From: Anaeromyces robustus
Taxonomy: Eukaryota; Neocallimastigomycota; Neocallimastigomycetes; Neocallimastigales; Neocallimastigaceae
Direction of reading: 5' to 3'
Assembly: GCA_002104895.1 (NCBI GenBank)
Contig: MCFG01000325.1
Coordinates: 17,501-57,500 of the forward strand
Length of the DNA: 40,000 nt
Shown here: positions 29,475 to 40,000 of the stretch, piece by piece
Numbering within the stretch: position 1 is the stretch's first letter
How the letters are laid out: every line of letters starts with the position of its first letter
Position numbers and translations under genes: made by a program
Notes under the pieces: generated by a model
Databases searched by the model: none
What the model was told of the DNA's origin: nothing
Seen by the model: the letters and a program-made list of their open reading frames with translations, nothing else

Positions 29475-30578
29475 TTAATAATCATTAATCATGGCTTCAT
29501 CATATTTTTTATCTATCATTTCAATTTTAGAGATAAATATTATATCATTACCACAAGGTAAATTTTCATTTCTTATAATAAATAAAAATGGACTATTGAC
29601 TTTCATAATAGGAATTCTAGTTTCGAAAAGTGATACAGATTTTTTTACCATGACAACTGCAGTAGCTGCAGAAGCTTCTGTTCCTTCTTCATCAATTTTA
29701 ATATAGGTTTTATGAATTATTCTGCCAATTTTAACATCTTCACTTTTTATCATTGAAGAGAAATCTGCATTCTCAGAAAAAGCTTGAACCATACCTAAAG
29801 AAATAAAACTTTTAGATAGTTCTTCTTCATATTTAATTTCAAAATTTGGTAAATATATGTTAACTTTTTTATTTTTCATTTTTTTTATTATATCTTTATA
29901 GGTTTTTAAGGTAAAATTATCAATATAATTATTTATATTATTTTCCCTGTTTGGTAAAATAATAGTTGCTACCATATTATCATGTTTATACTTTATTGAA
30001 ATTGCTTGAATATTATAATCACTAAAATAGTCAAATTTATCTAGTGTTTTCATAAAATCTATTCCAACTTTTTCTTCATTATAATTCATAAAAATGCCTT
30101 TATCTGTATTTTTTTCATCAAATCTTTTTAACCATACTCCTTTAAAAAAAATAATATTAATTAAAATCATTACATCGTCTGGTGATAACGATTCAATAAT
30201 TTTTTGAATTTTTCCATGGGTTGCCTCTGAACACCATTTATTTATTTTATCAGCGTCATTTAATATATCCATCTTTGCTTTGTATTCTTTGATCATTTCT
30301 GTAAACAATTCTAATGGTTTAACTTTTGTAAATACAGCATTAGCATATTCTACCGATTTAAACTTTTCAATTAATGTTGCAATAGACTTATTGTCTTTAT
30401 TGAGTTCCTTTAAATTTTTATGACAAAGAGTGTTTAACATTTCTTTTAAAGTTTCATTTACTGCACCATTTGTAGTTAATGACAATATATGATAAATACT
30501 TATAGGGGATACAGTTATATTTTTTCTATCATTTTTTTTATTTATTGCTTTAAATATATTTAATTGAAAAGAACTCAT
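29475..30578 (-). CDS. Serpin, complete, no signal peptide (367 aa)
   Basis: Single exon spanning a full serpin core (family about 350-400 residues). Hallmarks: NITVSPISIYHILSL near the start, INIIFFKGVWLKRFD (about 140-154), ENADFSSM (about 269-276), hinge DEEGTEASAATA (296-307), and VNSPFLFIIRNENL before the last strands. The hinge has small residues from P12 to P8, as in inhibitory serpins that insert their loop. Counting Gly299 as P15 places P1 at Lys313 and P1' at Ser314, suggesting a trypsin-like or Lys-specific target; nearby bonds could also serve. The start MSSFQLNIFKAIN lacks a hydrophobic leader, and no dockerin is present, unlike the cellulosome-linked celpin of Piromyces. It may therefore act inside the cell against stray proteases, like animal clade B serpins. 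The C-terminus runs about 15 residues past the usual end. Confidence 0.92.
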   Translation of the reverse strand: MSSFQLNIFKAINKKNDRKNITVSPISIYHILSLTTNGAVNETLKEMLNTLCHKNLKELNKDNKSIATLIEKFKSVEYANAVFTKVKPLELFTEMIKEYKAKMDILNDADKINKWCSEATHGKIQKIIESLSPDDVMILINIIFFKGVWLKRFDEKNTDKGIFMNYNEEKVGIDFMKTLDKFDYFSDYNIQAISIKYKHDNMVATIILPNRENNINNYIDNFTLKTYKDIIKKMKNKKVNIYLPNFEIKYEEELSKSFISLGMVQAFSENADFSSMIKSEDVKIGRIIHKTYIKIDEEGTEASAATAVVMVKKSVSLFETRIPIMKVNSPFLFIIRNENLPCGNDIIFISKIEMIDKKYDEAMINDY

Positions 30579-31389
30579 TTTTTCTTTTTTTTTTTTTAAA
30601 TATAAAAAAGAAATAGTTATAACAACTTTTTAATTATTATATAAGATGATAAAATAGTTTGAAGTTAATTTAAAAGTATATCTATATATATCATATATTT
30701 TAATATGAAAAGAAACATTTTAATATAATACATTTTTGGTATAAATAATATCATTCATTCTAATAATATCTTTTTAATTAAACTTTAAAAACTTTATGTA
30801 TATCATTGTGTGGATATAGAGTTACTTTTATAGGTTAGCCAAAAAAAAAAAAAAAAAAAGCATTTAATTTTATAATGGAATATATATATTAAAGAATATA
30901 TTGTAAACGTCAAAATAAACAGTTATAACCATATATATATATTTATTTATTATTAATGAAACTCAGAGACAGAGAGTATATAGAACGATATATATATATC
31001 AAAAAAAAAAAAAAAATATAAATATAATTGAAACTATGGGAATGACATAAAAGGGAAAAGTATTTAATTTATTTAAATATTAATTTATTTATTTGAAAAT
31101 GTCAAAAAAGATACCGAATTATTAATGAAATAAAAAAAAACTATAATTTATAAAGAAAAACTTTACTATCAATGTATTTATTATAAAAAAAAATTAATGA
31201 AGAAACTAAATAATAAGAAATTTTATTTTTATTAAAGAATTTAAAATAATAATAAACAAGTTTTAATTTTAATGTTTTTAATTTAATATTTATATAAAAA
31301 AATTGTAATACTTACATATGGTTTATATTATGAGATAAATATATGATGTAATTATATATTATTATAGTAAAAATATAGATATAATATAA

Positions 31390-31431
31390 TAATGATTTTA
31401 CGATTTGGACGCTCAAATCATAAAATCATTA
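31390..31431. repeat. 18-bp inverted repeat, 6-nt GC-rich loop, one mismatch
   Basis: TAATGATTTTACGATTTG (31390-31407), loop GACGCT, then CAAATCATAAAATCATTA (31414-31431). The single mismatch would be a G-U wobble in a minus-strand transcript. The G/C-bearing loop is unusual in this background. Confidence 0.7.
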
Positions 31432-32110
31432 ATTTAAAAAATTTAAAAAAATTTAATTTTATAAAACTTTATTAAATAACTAAAAATTTTAAATTGAAAA
31501 AAATGGAACATTAACATTTTGTTAATTAATTAGTTCATTTTATTTGGCTTTTTTTTTTTAAAAAAAAAAAAAAATAAATAATCCTTAAATTTTGGTAAGC
31601 TAATGAAAATTCCATTAATTTATTTTATATCAGGTTGTGTGACGTAGTTATTTAATTAAAAGTAATTACAATATTTATTTATAAAAATGTTAAATAGTAG
31701 TTTCGAGATTAAATAGTTTGGATCTTTTGTTAATAACATTAACCTATAATAATTAACAATAATAGAATAAAAAAAATATTAAATATTTAAATATTTAAAT
31801 ATATCTATTGTTGATTTCAATTATATAAATTATTAAAAACTAGTTTTGAAAATAAATAATTTATATTACTATTTAAAAAAAAAAGAAAAATAAAAAAATT
31901 GAACAAAAAAAATATATGTGTAAACAAATTAAATAAAAACAAAAACAAAAACAAACAAAAAAATTATAACATAAAGAAAATTCTTTTTTAATATAAATAT
32001 ATATGGTTATTAATTACTGTTTTTTTTTAATTTTGTTATACTTATTTTTGTTATTGTTTATATATCAACCTCATCATTTTCAGTTTCTTTTAAGAATGAA
32101 TTATTTAGAA

Positions 32111-32243
<133 letters not shown>

Positions 32244-32779
32244 AAAAAAATTATAATAAAATTATATTAAATAGTAAATAAAATAAATATCTATATTTTA
32301 TAAATATAAAAAATATATTATATAGAAATAAATTATTATTATATAACAAATATATCATATATTATATTTTAGATGTATGTGAAAATAAAACATTATATAT
32401 TAAAATGGTATTTTTGAGTAATTTTAATATAATATATATTATTTTATATTTATATTTATTTAATTTTTTAATTTTTTTTTTTTTTTTGAAAAAACCAATA
32501 CTTTTAATTTTATAATACAGAACATCTTTTGCAATAATTCAAAATATATTTATTTTATTAATTTTCAAATATATTAATGTATGCATGAAACGTGTACTTT
32601 AAATATAAATAAATTATTATTGCATACATATATAAGTATATACTATTATATTTATATTTATGTGTATGCTTTATTTTATCAAAGCGTTATCAAGTTATTT
32701 TATTTTAAAATCACTTTTACATTAATTTTTTATATATATATTTTAATATAGTAATTAGAATATTATTAAGTGTTGATAG

Positions 32780-32836
32780 AAAAATATATATTATTAGTAA
32801 ATAATATTTCATTATTTACTAATAATATATATTTTT
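32780..32836. repeat. Perfect 26-bp hairpin with 5-nt loop
   Basis: Arms 32780-32805 (AAAAATATATATTATTAGTA plus AATAAT) and 32811-32836 are exact complements around the loop ATTTC. The right arm is followed by further T. It is similar in geometry to the hairpins at 14206, 17594 and 31390. Confidence 0.75.
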
Positions 32837-33435
32837 TAATATTTATCATTATTAATTATTTTAAATTATTTATTTGTTTTATTTGTTTAAAAGGTAAAAA
32901 CAAATGTCAAATCAATATATATTATAAATAGTAAACACTTTAAAAAAATAAAATAAAATAAAATAATATAAAATAAAATATATTTTTTATTTGTTATTTA
33001 ATTTTATTAAGAATTTATTAAATATTTTATGATTTAAGGATGGGTATATCTTTATTTTATTCACTTGAGAAAAATGTTTTCGATAAAAGAACCAAATAAA
33101 TATTATAATATATTAATTATTTATTAAAATATTTTAAAATAAATAATCAAAATATTAAAATTTTCAAAATTTTATTATTCTATTACAAAATGACATGAAA
33201 ATATATATGTATATATATATTATTATTATTATTTTATTTTATTTTTTATTTTTTTTTGATATATTAATAATATAAAAGAATAAGTTATAAATAATAAGTA
33301 ATAAATAAAATTTTTAACTGATTTTATTTTATTAAATAAATAAATAAATAAATAAATATAAATAAATAATTAAATAAATAAATATTAAAATATAATTTAT
33401 ATAATAATTGATAAATAAATATTATTTTATTATTT

Positions 33436-35015
33436 TTAATAATCCATATATTTTCTTTTTAATTTTTCATCTCTTTTCTTCTTCTTCAGTTTTTTAAAAT
33501 GTTCAATTTCTTTTTTACTTAATTTTCTTTTTCCTGATTTATTTAGTGAATTATCTTCATCCTTAGTATGCATATTAATTTGTTGTTGATAAGATTCTGG
33601 ATTAAAATAATATTGCATTTGACGTTCACCTTTAGATTCAGGTGTAAAATATTCCTGTGGATTATTCATCATTTCATTTGTTGTATGTTGGAAACGACCA
33701 GTTCTTTTATTGAAATAACCAGTAACTATTTAATTATATTGATTAATAAATTAAATATATATAATAATAATAATAATAATATTAATAATAGAAATAATAA
33801 AAATAAATTAATATTATAAAGTTTTTAATAATTTTTAATTTTTGTTTTCTAAAAATTATTATTAAACTATTCAATAATTATTTAGTTACCTGAATATTCT
33901 TGAAATTGTCCTGTTGAAGCATCCGATGTTGGATAAGCATATTGATTATAATTCCAATAATTTAATGATGGATCTTCTGAAGAAAATACTGAATTAGTTG
34001 TTTCAATATTTTTTTCATCTTTTCTTTCTTTATCATCATTAGCACTTTCTTCATTTTTATTACTTTCTTCTTCCTTTTCCTTTTTATTTGAATTTGGAGA
34101 TGTTTCTGCAATATCATCAAGCTTTTCTTTAACAACATCATCAATTTTATTTAATAAAGAATCAAATTTTGAAAGAGCTTTATTATCAACTTCTTGTGTT
34201 GTTGTTGAATAAGCTTCAGGATATTGATTATAATAATAAGAATTATAATAATTTTGGGAATAATCATAACCTCCATAACCATAATAATAATTTGGATTAT
34301 TATTAGGGTCAGTATATGCATAGGCATATTGTGTTGATGTCATATTTTCTGTTGTTACCGTTTCTGAATCATTTTTATTATTATTTTCATTATTAATTTC
34401 TTCTTTATCTTTACCTTCTTCTTTTTCTTTTTCTTCTTCTTCTTGTTCTTTCTTTTGTTGTTCTGCTAATGCTTCTTCATATCCTTCAACTTCAATTTCA
34501 TAATTATCATCTTCATATTCATTAACATTAACATTTCCATTATAATTTTCATCATCTTTTTCTGTATTATCATTATTATCATTATTATTATTATCTGAAA
34601 TTGAATCTTCATTCCTTTTTTCTATTTCTTTATCATCATCTTTTGAATTATTCATATCTTCGAAAGGATTGTCCCATGTAACTTCATCGGTTTCTGTATT
34701 CCAAAAATAATAATTTTTACTGTTTTCATCCCAACATGCTTCCCATATTGTATCGTCTGGCATTTTAGGTGGTGGTGGTGGAGGAACTTCTTCTGTTTTT
34801 TCTATTTCTTCTGCTATTTTTTCTTTTTCATCTTTATTATTAATAATTGAATCTTCAGTTGATTCATCAGAATCATTTTCTGAAATTAGTGTAGTGTTTG
34901 AATCATTATTATCTTCTTTACTTTCATTTTTATTATTATCTACTTTTTCATTTATTTTTGTTCCTTGATTATTATTAATTGTAATTTCATTTAAGTCAAT
35001 ATTATCATTTGTCAT
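33436..35015 (-). CDS. WW-domain protein with acidic low-complexity middle and basic C-terminus (2 exons, 471 aa)
   Basis: Exon 1 35015-33890 and exon 2 33725-33436, joined over a 164-nt GT-AG intron in phase 1. An acidic Asn/Asp/Glu-rich N-terminus carries a PPPPPP tract (78-83). It is followed by a WW domain at 91-118, WEACWDENSKNYYFWNTETD then EVTWDNPF, with Trp91, the aromatic trio, Trp114 and Pro117 all present, so binding of proline-rich ligands is expected. A Glu/Lys-rich coiled stretch, a Tyr/Asn/Gln-rich region (about 230-275) and an acidic segment follow. The C-terminus has VTGYFNKRTGRFQ, ERQMQYYFNPESY and a Lys-rich end (KKEIEHFKKLKKKKRDEKLK). This end, together with an N-terminal WW, recalls fungal proteins thought to act in pre-mRNA processing; that link is from memory and uncertain. 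It lies just downstream of the LAMTOR5-like gene on the same strand. Confidence 0.8.
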
Positions 35016-35561
35016 ATTATTTTTTAAAATTTAAAATTATAATTTACTAATGATATTACTGAAACAAAAAAAAAATTTTTTTTTTTATAAAAAAAAAAAT
35101 TATAACAAAAAATTTATTAAATTAAAATTTAAAAGTAATCTATTAGAAAAAAAAAAATTTTTTTTTTTAATAAAACATTATAATATATTATATTAATAAT
35201 TATATCAACAATATAATTATTAATATTTATTTTGAAATTATTAAATGAAAAAAAAAAAGGTAATAAAAATAAAAAAGAATTTCATTACATAAATTAAAGA
35301 GTGTTAAACAATAATACAATAATTTTGAATTTTTTTTTTAAAAAACTTATTTTTTTTAAAAAAAAATAAAAAATAATAATAAAAAATGGAATAAAAACTT
35401 TTTTATTCTTTATTAATTTTTATTCATTCTTTTTAAATTATTTACATTCATTTTTTTATTATTACTTTATATTTTATTCTTTATATTTTTGCTATTTTTT
35501 TTATTAAATTATATTATTATTTATTTAATAGAATTGCCTTTATTCATTACTATATATTATA

Positions 35562-35602
<41 letters not shown>

Positions 35603-35707
35603 AATATTTACGGATATTCATTAAAAATTCTTTATTTTTTTTTTCTAATACTATTGAATAAACTTTTTATAAAATTCTTTATATTAATTAATAAATGTTT
35701 TTTTCCC
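35016..35707. other. Intergenic between WW gene and LAMTOR5-like gene
   Basis: 5' flank of the WW-domain gene and 3' flank of the LAMTOR5-like gene. Holds paired A/T tracts (AAAAAAAAATTTTTTTT-like palindromes near 35069-35100 and 35150-35169) and (TTA)n near 35563-35600. The open frame at 35489-35767 (+) runs over the repeat and into the antisense of the LAMTOR5-like exon and is not a gene. Confidence 0.6.
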
Positions 35708-36370
35708 CTAATTATTCATTTTTTGCTTTGCAAGAGCAACTGTAATATCATTTTCAGAACTAATTAAAAAATTGGTATTATCAGTATCTATTGATATAAT
35801 TGGTTTAGAAGAATCTAATGAAATTTCAGTAGCACGATTAATAAGTGAAGAGACATAAGCTGCTGAATTACTTTTTATATTTCCTTTAGCTTCATTTATA
35901 TATATAATTAATGTCGATATTTAAATTATTTTTTATATTAAGTATGTTGAATTTATGTATATAAATATTTTTTTAAAGTTGTCCGTTATGCATAATTAGT
36001 ATTAAAAATATTAAAAAAAAATGGGTATATAATAATATAAAAAATATATATTAATATAAGATTTTATTTATAAATTTAATAAATTTACATAAAAAACTAT
36101 ATAATATATATATATATATTAATAATATGAATATTATGTATATTTACATCCTAAACATAATCCATTATTATCAGTAACTAAAATTCCTTTAACATTTTCC
36201 ATAGATGAACTATTAATAAAATTATTGAAAATAATACAATTAAAATTTGGTTAAAAATCCTTTCCTTTAATAATAATAGTACTTAGTTTTTCCAATATCT
36301 TTAAATTAATTATTAATAATAAAAATAATAATTACTATTTTTGAATTGTATTTTCAAATTGATTTTCCAT
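35708..36370 (-). CDS. LAMTOR5 (HBXIP)-like Ragulator subunit, 3 exons, 92 aa
   Basis: Exons 36370-36336 (35 nt), 36209-36148 (62 nt) and 35889-35708 (182 nt); both introns (126 and 258 nt) have GT/AG ends and the phases join to give 92 codons plus TAG. The protein starts MENQFENTIQKYSSMENVKG. It continues ILVTDNNGLCLGSKG, AAYVSSLINRATEISLD, KPIISIDTDNTNFLISSEND and ITVALAKQKMNN. Family LAMTOR5 proteins are about 91 residues with the same order: an N-terminal helix, VGVLCTDSQGLNLGC-like first strands, a central helix, then I.IE.d..n.LI and the closing ITVA.K. It is a roadblock-fold subunit of the Ragulator complex that anchors Rag GTPases and TORC1 to the lysosome or vacuole. Because the exons are so short it is invisible to a plain ORF scan. 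The match is by pattern, not by alignment software, but length, order and splicing agree. Confidence 0.82.
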
Positions 36371-37381
36371 TTTTATTAAATTTTATTATTTTTATTTTTT
36401 ATTTTTTTTTTTTTTTTTCTTTTTTTTTTTCGAAAAATAAGGTTAAAAAAATGAAATAAAATAAAATAATAGATAAAAAATTAAATATTTTATATTTTTA
36501 ATTAAATTAATATAAAATATTAATAAAATAACTTTTTTATAAGCTAAAAAAAAAAAAAAAAAAAAAAGAAAAGAAATTTATTTACTGAATACTTTTCTCT
36601 AATAAATGAAAAATAACAAAGAAAATATTATATAATAAAAATACGTAATAAAAAAAAAAAAAAAAAGAACTAATAAAAATAAAGAGAAAAAAAGAAAAAT
36701 AGTTTATAAATTAACAAAGAAATAAATATTTTTAATAATCTATATTTTTAATTTTAATATTTTTAATATTATTAAAGCAAAAAAAAAATGTTTCAATAAA
36801 TCTTTTTAAATATTTTATTTAGAAAAACATTATAAAAGAAAAATAAATATAATATAAACAAATCTTTTTTAAATATTTTATTTAGAAAAATACTACAAAA
36901 GAAAAATAAATATATAAATATATAAATAAATAAATAAATAAATAATCTTTAATGTTTTATTCTTATTATTATCTTTTATTATTATATATGGTTTCTATTT
37001 AACTTTTCTATTAATAATTAAATCTATTTTATTTTAATTAATTTTTTTATATTATGTTAATAAAAAAAATAAAAAATAAATTAAATTAAAATAAAATAAA
37101 ATCAAAATGAACTATATTATTCATAACATTTAATAAATTAGTCATTTTATAATTTTATTAATATTAAAAAGGTTAATCTATTTGTTAAAGAATAGATAAA
37201 AATCAGTTTTATCTTTTCTATTAATTATTAATTTTTTTTTTTTTATTATTATTATTTTTATTGACAAATCTAAAATATTATTTAAATCATTATTAATTTA
37301 AATAAAATAATTATTATTTATTGTCACTATACTAATAAATAAAAAAAAAAAAAGATATATATAAAAAAAAATGTGAATTAC
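36371..37381. other. Intergenic AT-rich DNA with a 62-bp-period duplication
   Basis: 5' flank of the LAMTOR5-like gene and 3' flank of the Asn-rich gene. Holds T and A tracts (about 36402-36430, 36546-36567, 36650-36666) and the direct repeat at 36798-36914. No coding signal. Confidence 0.6.
36798..36914. repeat. Direct repeat, two copies of about 54 bp
   Basis: Copies 36798-36851 and 36860-36914 share AAATCTTTTT, AAATATTTTATTTAGAAAAA and AAAAGAAAAATAAATATA with a few substitutions and a one-base indel. Confidence 0.75.
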
Positions 37382-40000
37382 TTATGAATTAAATAAATTA
37401 GAATGAAAATTAGAAGCATTGTTATTAGAATTAGAAGAACTAGAAGAAGTAGTATGTGTAAATATATTTCTATTAATACCTGTAGTTAAATCATTAGCAA
37501 TTGAAGCATTAATAACAGACATTCCACTATTGCCAGTAATTCCAATAGTATCAATAGAATTAAAATTTGGAGTAATTTTAACAATACCTAAATCATTAGT
37601 ACTATATATATCATCTACATTTTCTAAAGGACCATCAATTGAATAATGATATATAGGAGGTGAATTAGTTGGAAATTGAATATGACTATGAGTTGTAGGA
37701 GATACCATAGATGTTCCTGTTGTAAATGTTGTAAAACTTGATGTTTCTTGGGATTGCCTTCGTTGTTGTTGTTGTTGTTGCTGTTGTTGTTGTTGTTGAT
37801 GTTTAAGAATTGCTTGCATATTTGATTCATATGGGTTTGAATTTACAGTAAGATGATTATCCTGATTTTCTTGATTTTTTGCTCTTCTTGATCGTTCAAA
37901 AAATGTTCGTATTTGAGTACGAGATGGAATTCTATATTTTGGTATATTATATTTATTTGCCATAGCTTCAGCTTGTCTTAAAAAACGGGTATAGGTAATA
38001 TCTTTACTTAATGCAGCACGACAAGCTTCACTCATAATACGATCAGAAGGTCTATATTCAGATACTGGTCCTAAAATACCATGTAAATTTTTCCCATATA
38101 CAACTGCTTTTTTCAAATTACTAGCATAAATTTCAATTTTAAGAGTAGCATCACATGATACTTTTACGGATCGATGAGACGATGAATTATTGTTTGTATT
38201 ACTAGAATTTAAACATGCTTTTTTATCATCATCATTAAAAGATATTGATGATTTTTCAGATAATGATACATCTTGATCTTCATTTTGTATACAATCATAA
38301 TTTCTTTTCATATTATTACTATTATTATTATTACTATTATTATTATTGTTGTTGTTGTTGTTGTTATTGTTGTTATTATTATTATGATTATGATTATTAT
38401 TAGTATTAGTATTACTATTACTATCATTGTTATCACTAATAATACTATTATTTATATTGTTGTTGGTGTCGTTACTATCATCGATATTGCTATTATTGGT
38501 AATTTGATCATTTAAGGTATTCCTTTCTTCAATTCCAGATTGATTTGAAACAGTTTTTAATCGTTTAACTAATTTTTTATTATTTTTTGAATTAGTTTTT
38601 GTATTATTGTCTGAATTTAAAGATGAAGCAATTTTTGGACACCAAGGATAACCTTTACAGAAAAACCGTGATCCATACATCATACTTTGTTTATCAACTA
38701 AATCTTTTGATTTTCTATACATATTACTTCTGGGATCATTAGTTTCTGGTGCCCAACTTAAATTTAATGCTTTTGAAGGCATATTATTTCTTTCTCCTTC
38801 TATTCCTCCTATATAATTAATCACTAAATAACCTGGATAACGATCAGTTGCTGAACGCTGTACTCGCCAATCTTGTGGTTGATCTTCAAAAAATTTTGGT
38901 ATATCGTTTGTTTCAATAATCGTAATTAATCGCCAACCACGATTAGTATTACGATGAACAGCATCTTCAATTTCTTTTGGTATTTTATCATATTTTGGGT
39001 ATATAGCATTAATTCTTTCTTCAGGATCTAAAGCATCTTCATCATCATCACTAGGATGTGATTGATTTTGTTCTGGAACTGGACTTACAGGTCTAGAATT
39101 TATATCTGTAAGATTATTTGTTATTATATTGGTATAATCCGAAGAAGAACGATGATGTGAAGAAGTATTTAACCTAGTTAAAGGTGAAGATTCTTGTAAA
39201 ATATGATTAGTATTTGTTTTTTCAATACGACTAGAATATATAGAATTAATATGGTTTATATCAGAAGTAGATATTAAACTCTGATTATTATTATTATTAT
39301 TATTAGTAGTAGTAGTAGTACTGTTATTTTTGTTATTATTATAATTAGTATTATTGATGATACTATTGTTATTATTATTATTATTATTATTATCGTTATT
39401 ATTATAATTACTATTATTGATGATACTATTTTTATTATTAGTATTTGTTTCATTAATATTAATTAAAGATTTTATCTTTTCCATTATAGTATTCAATGAT
39501 GAAAAATTTGAAGGTGATATTATATTTGAATTCTTCTGTAAAAATTCATACACAGAAAGAAGATCATTATTTATTCCATTATCTTTGTTAAAATTTAATA
39601 ATAACTTTTGTAATTCATTATTAGTTTTACCATTAATATCAGTTTTAGTATTGATATTAGTATCAGTATTACTATTATTACTATTATTATTATTATTATT
39701 ATTATTAATGGAATTTTGTTTTGAAGGAGAAAGCTGAGTATTATTATCATTAAATCCTGTTTTTAAATTTATTGTAGATTTCAAATTTTTGTTATTTGAA
39801 TCTAAAAGATTGGATGTTGAAAGATTATTAACTTGTTGATTTTTACTATTTTTAATAATCAAAGGTGTTTCATCAGTAACATCTTTTAAAAATTCCGAAT
39901 CAACAATTTGACCTGGTTTTAATTTTTTTCCATTCTTCCAAATTGTAATAAATCCTTTTTCAGCTGAGGAACCAATATAATCAGGTCCAAACTTTTTTAT
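37382..40000 (-). CDS. Large Asn-rich protein with two conserved unrecognised blocks (5' end beyond the window)
   Basis: Open from the window edge to the stop at 37382: 872 visible residues. The frame continues upstream of 39862 through IKKFGPDYIGSSAEKGFITI and WKNGKKLKPGQIVDSEFLKD, so the true start is outside. Asn-rich stretches, a poly-Gln tract and Ser/Asn tails separate two blocks of ordinary composition. Block A (about 38630-39005) runs from YPKYDKIPKEIEDAVHRNTN through RGWRLITIIE and RYPGYLVINYIGG to SRFFCKGYPWCPKI. Block B (about 37870-38175) runs from VKVSCDATLKIEIYASNLKK through EYRPSDRIMSEACRAAL to RIPSRTQIRTFFERSRRAKN. Block B ends in a basic stretch that could touch nucleic acid. 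No signal peptide, membrane helix or catalytic motif is seen in the visible part. I do not recognise the family; a nuclear regulatory role is only a guess from composition. Confidence 0.75.
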   Translation of the reverse strand: MKKFGPDYIGSSAEKGFITIWKNGKKLKPGQIVDSEFLKDVTDETPLIIKNSKNQQVNNLSTSNLLDSNNKNLKSTINLKTGFNDNNTQLSPSKQNSINNNNNNNNSNNSNTDTNINTKTDINGKTNNELQKLLLNFNKDNGINNDLLSVYEFLQKNSNIISPSNFSSLNTIMEKIKSLININETNTNNKNSIINNSNYNNNDNNNNNNNNNSIINNTNYNNNKNNSTTTTTNNNNNNNQSLISTSDINHINSIYSSRIEKTNTNHILQESSPLTRLNTSSHHRSSSDYTNIITNNLTDINSRPVSPVPEQNQSHPSDDDEDALDPEERINAIYPKYDKIPKEIEDAVHRNTNRGWRLITIIETNDIPKFFEDQPQDWRVQRSATDRYPGYLVINYIGGIEGERNNMPSKALNLSWAPETNDPRSNMYRKSKDLVDKQSMMYGSRFFCKGYPWCPKIASSLNSDNNTKTNSKNNKKLVKRLKTVSNQSGIEERNTLNDQITNNSNIDDSNDTNNNINNSIISDNNDSNSNTNTNNNHNHNNNNNNNNNNNNNNNNSNNNNSNNMKRNYDCIQNEDQDVSLSEKSSISFNDDDKKACLNSSNTNNNSSSHRSVKVSCDATLKIEIYASNLKKAVVYGKNLHGILGPVSEYRPSDRIMSEACRAALSKDITYTRFLRQAEAMANKYNIPKYRIPSRTQIRTFFERSRRAKNQENQDNHLTVNSNPYESNMQAILKHQQQQQQQQQQQQRRQSQETSSFTTFTTGTSMVSPTTHSHIQFPTNSPPIYHYSIDGPLENVDDIYSTNDLGIVKITPNFNSIDTIGITGNSGMSVINASIANDLTTGINRNIFTHTTSSSSSNSNNNASNFHSNLFNS
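37759..37799 (-). repeat. Poly-Gln codon repeat
   Basis: (TTG)n with one CTG on the + strand, read as CAA/CAG giving about 11-13 Gln followed by RRQ in the Asn-rich protein. Unlike the Asn runs, it uses two codons. Confidence 0.8.

Noticed and set aside
39860-39862. Apparent start of the Asn-rich protein
   Set aside because: The codon is TTG and the frame stays open for 46 more codons to the window edge, so this is not the true start.

Overview
The window looks like nuclear DNA from an anaerobic gut fungus (Neocallimastigomycota). The evidence is an extremely AT-rich background full of A/T homopolymers, (AAT)n and (AAAT)n runs, Asn-codon microsatellites inside coding regions, short GT-AG introns, a fungal Kin1-type kinase, a fungal-type Cys-rich protein with a C-terminal CBM1 cellulose-binding module, and a serpin. 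Serpins are rare in fungi and best known from this phylum. Dictyostelids share the AT and poly-Asn style but fit the CBM1 and serpin genes less well. The phylum assignment is an inference; I ran no database search.

Layout: (1) 139-3045 (+), a leucine-rich-repeat protein. (2) 3928-11341 (-), a seven-exon Kin1/Par-1/MARK-type kinase of about 2112 residues, convergent with the LRR gene, whose C-terminal KA1 domain is split by about 845 low-complexity residues. (3) 11342-16571, a gene-poor AT desert. (4) 16572-18391 (+), a decayed gene with a Gln/Asn/Pro/Ser-rich region and an ankyrin-like 3' end, carrying or flanked by long hairpins. (5) 19433-20644 (-), a secreted protein with six Cys-rich modules, a Thr/Lys linker and CBM1. 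(6) 20645-23945, AT-rich DNA with a 186-bp foldback element and an ankyrin-like relic. (7) About 23946-27357 (+), two tandem paralogues of a membrane-anchored GH18-like TIM-barrel protein. (8) 27922-29067 (+), a four-exon, four-helix membrane protein, convergent with (9) 29475-30578 (-), a serpin without signal peptide. (10) 33436-35015 (-), a two-exon WW-domain protein. (11) 35708-36370 (-), a three-exon gene for a 92-residue LAMTOR5/HBXIP-like Ragulator subunit, with exons of 35, 62 and 182 nt that no simple ORF scan reports. (12) 37382 to beyond 40000 (-), a large Asn-rich protein with two unrecognised conserved blocks, cut by the window edge.

Functional themes are polarity and nutrient signalling (Kin1-like kinase, LAMTOR5), surface or secreted carbohydrate-related proteins (Cys-rich-CBM1, the GH18-like pair) and protease control (serpin). 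No operon-like or integrated system is evident. The strongest second-look signals are the split KA1 domain, the serpin, the CBM1 protein without a catalytic domain, the GH18-like pair with an altered active-site motif and unresolved first exons, and a set of long near-perfect hairpins in non-coding or decayed DNA.
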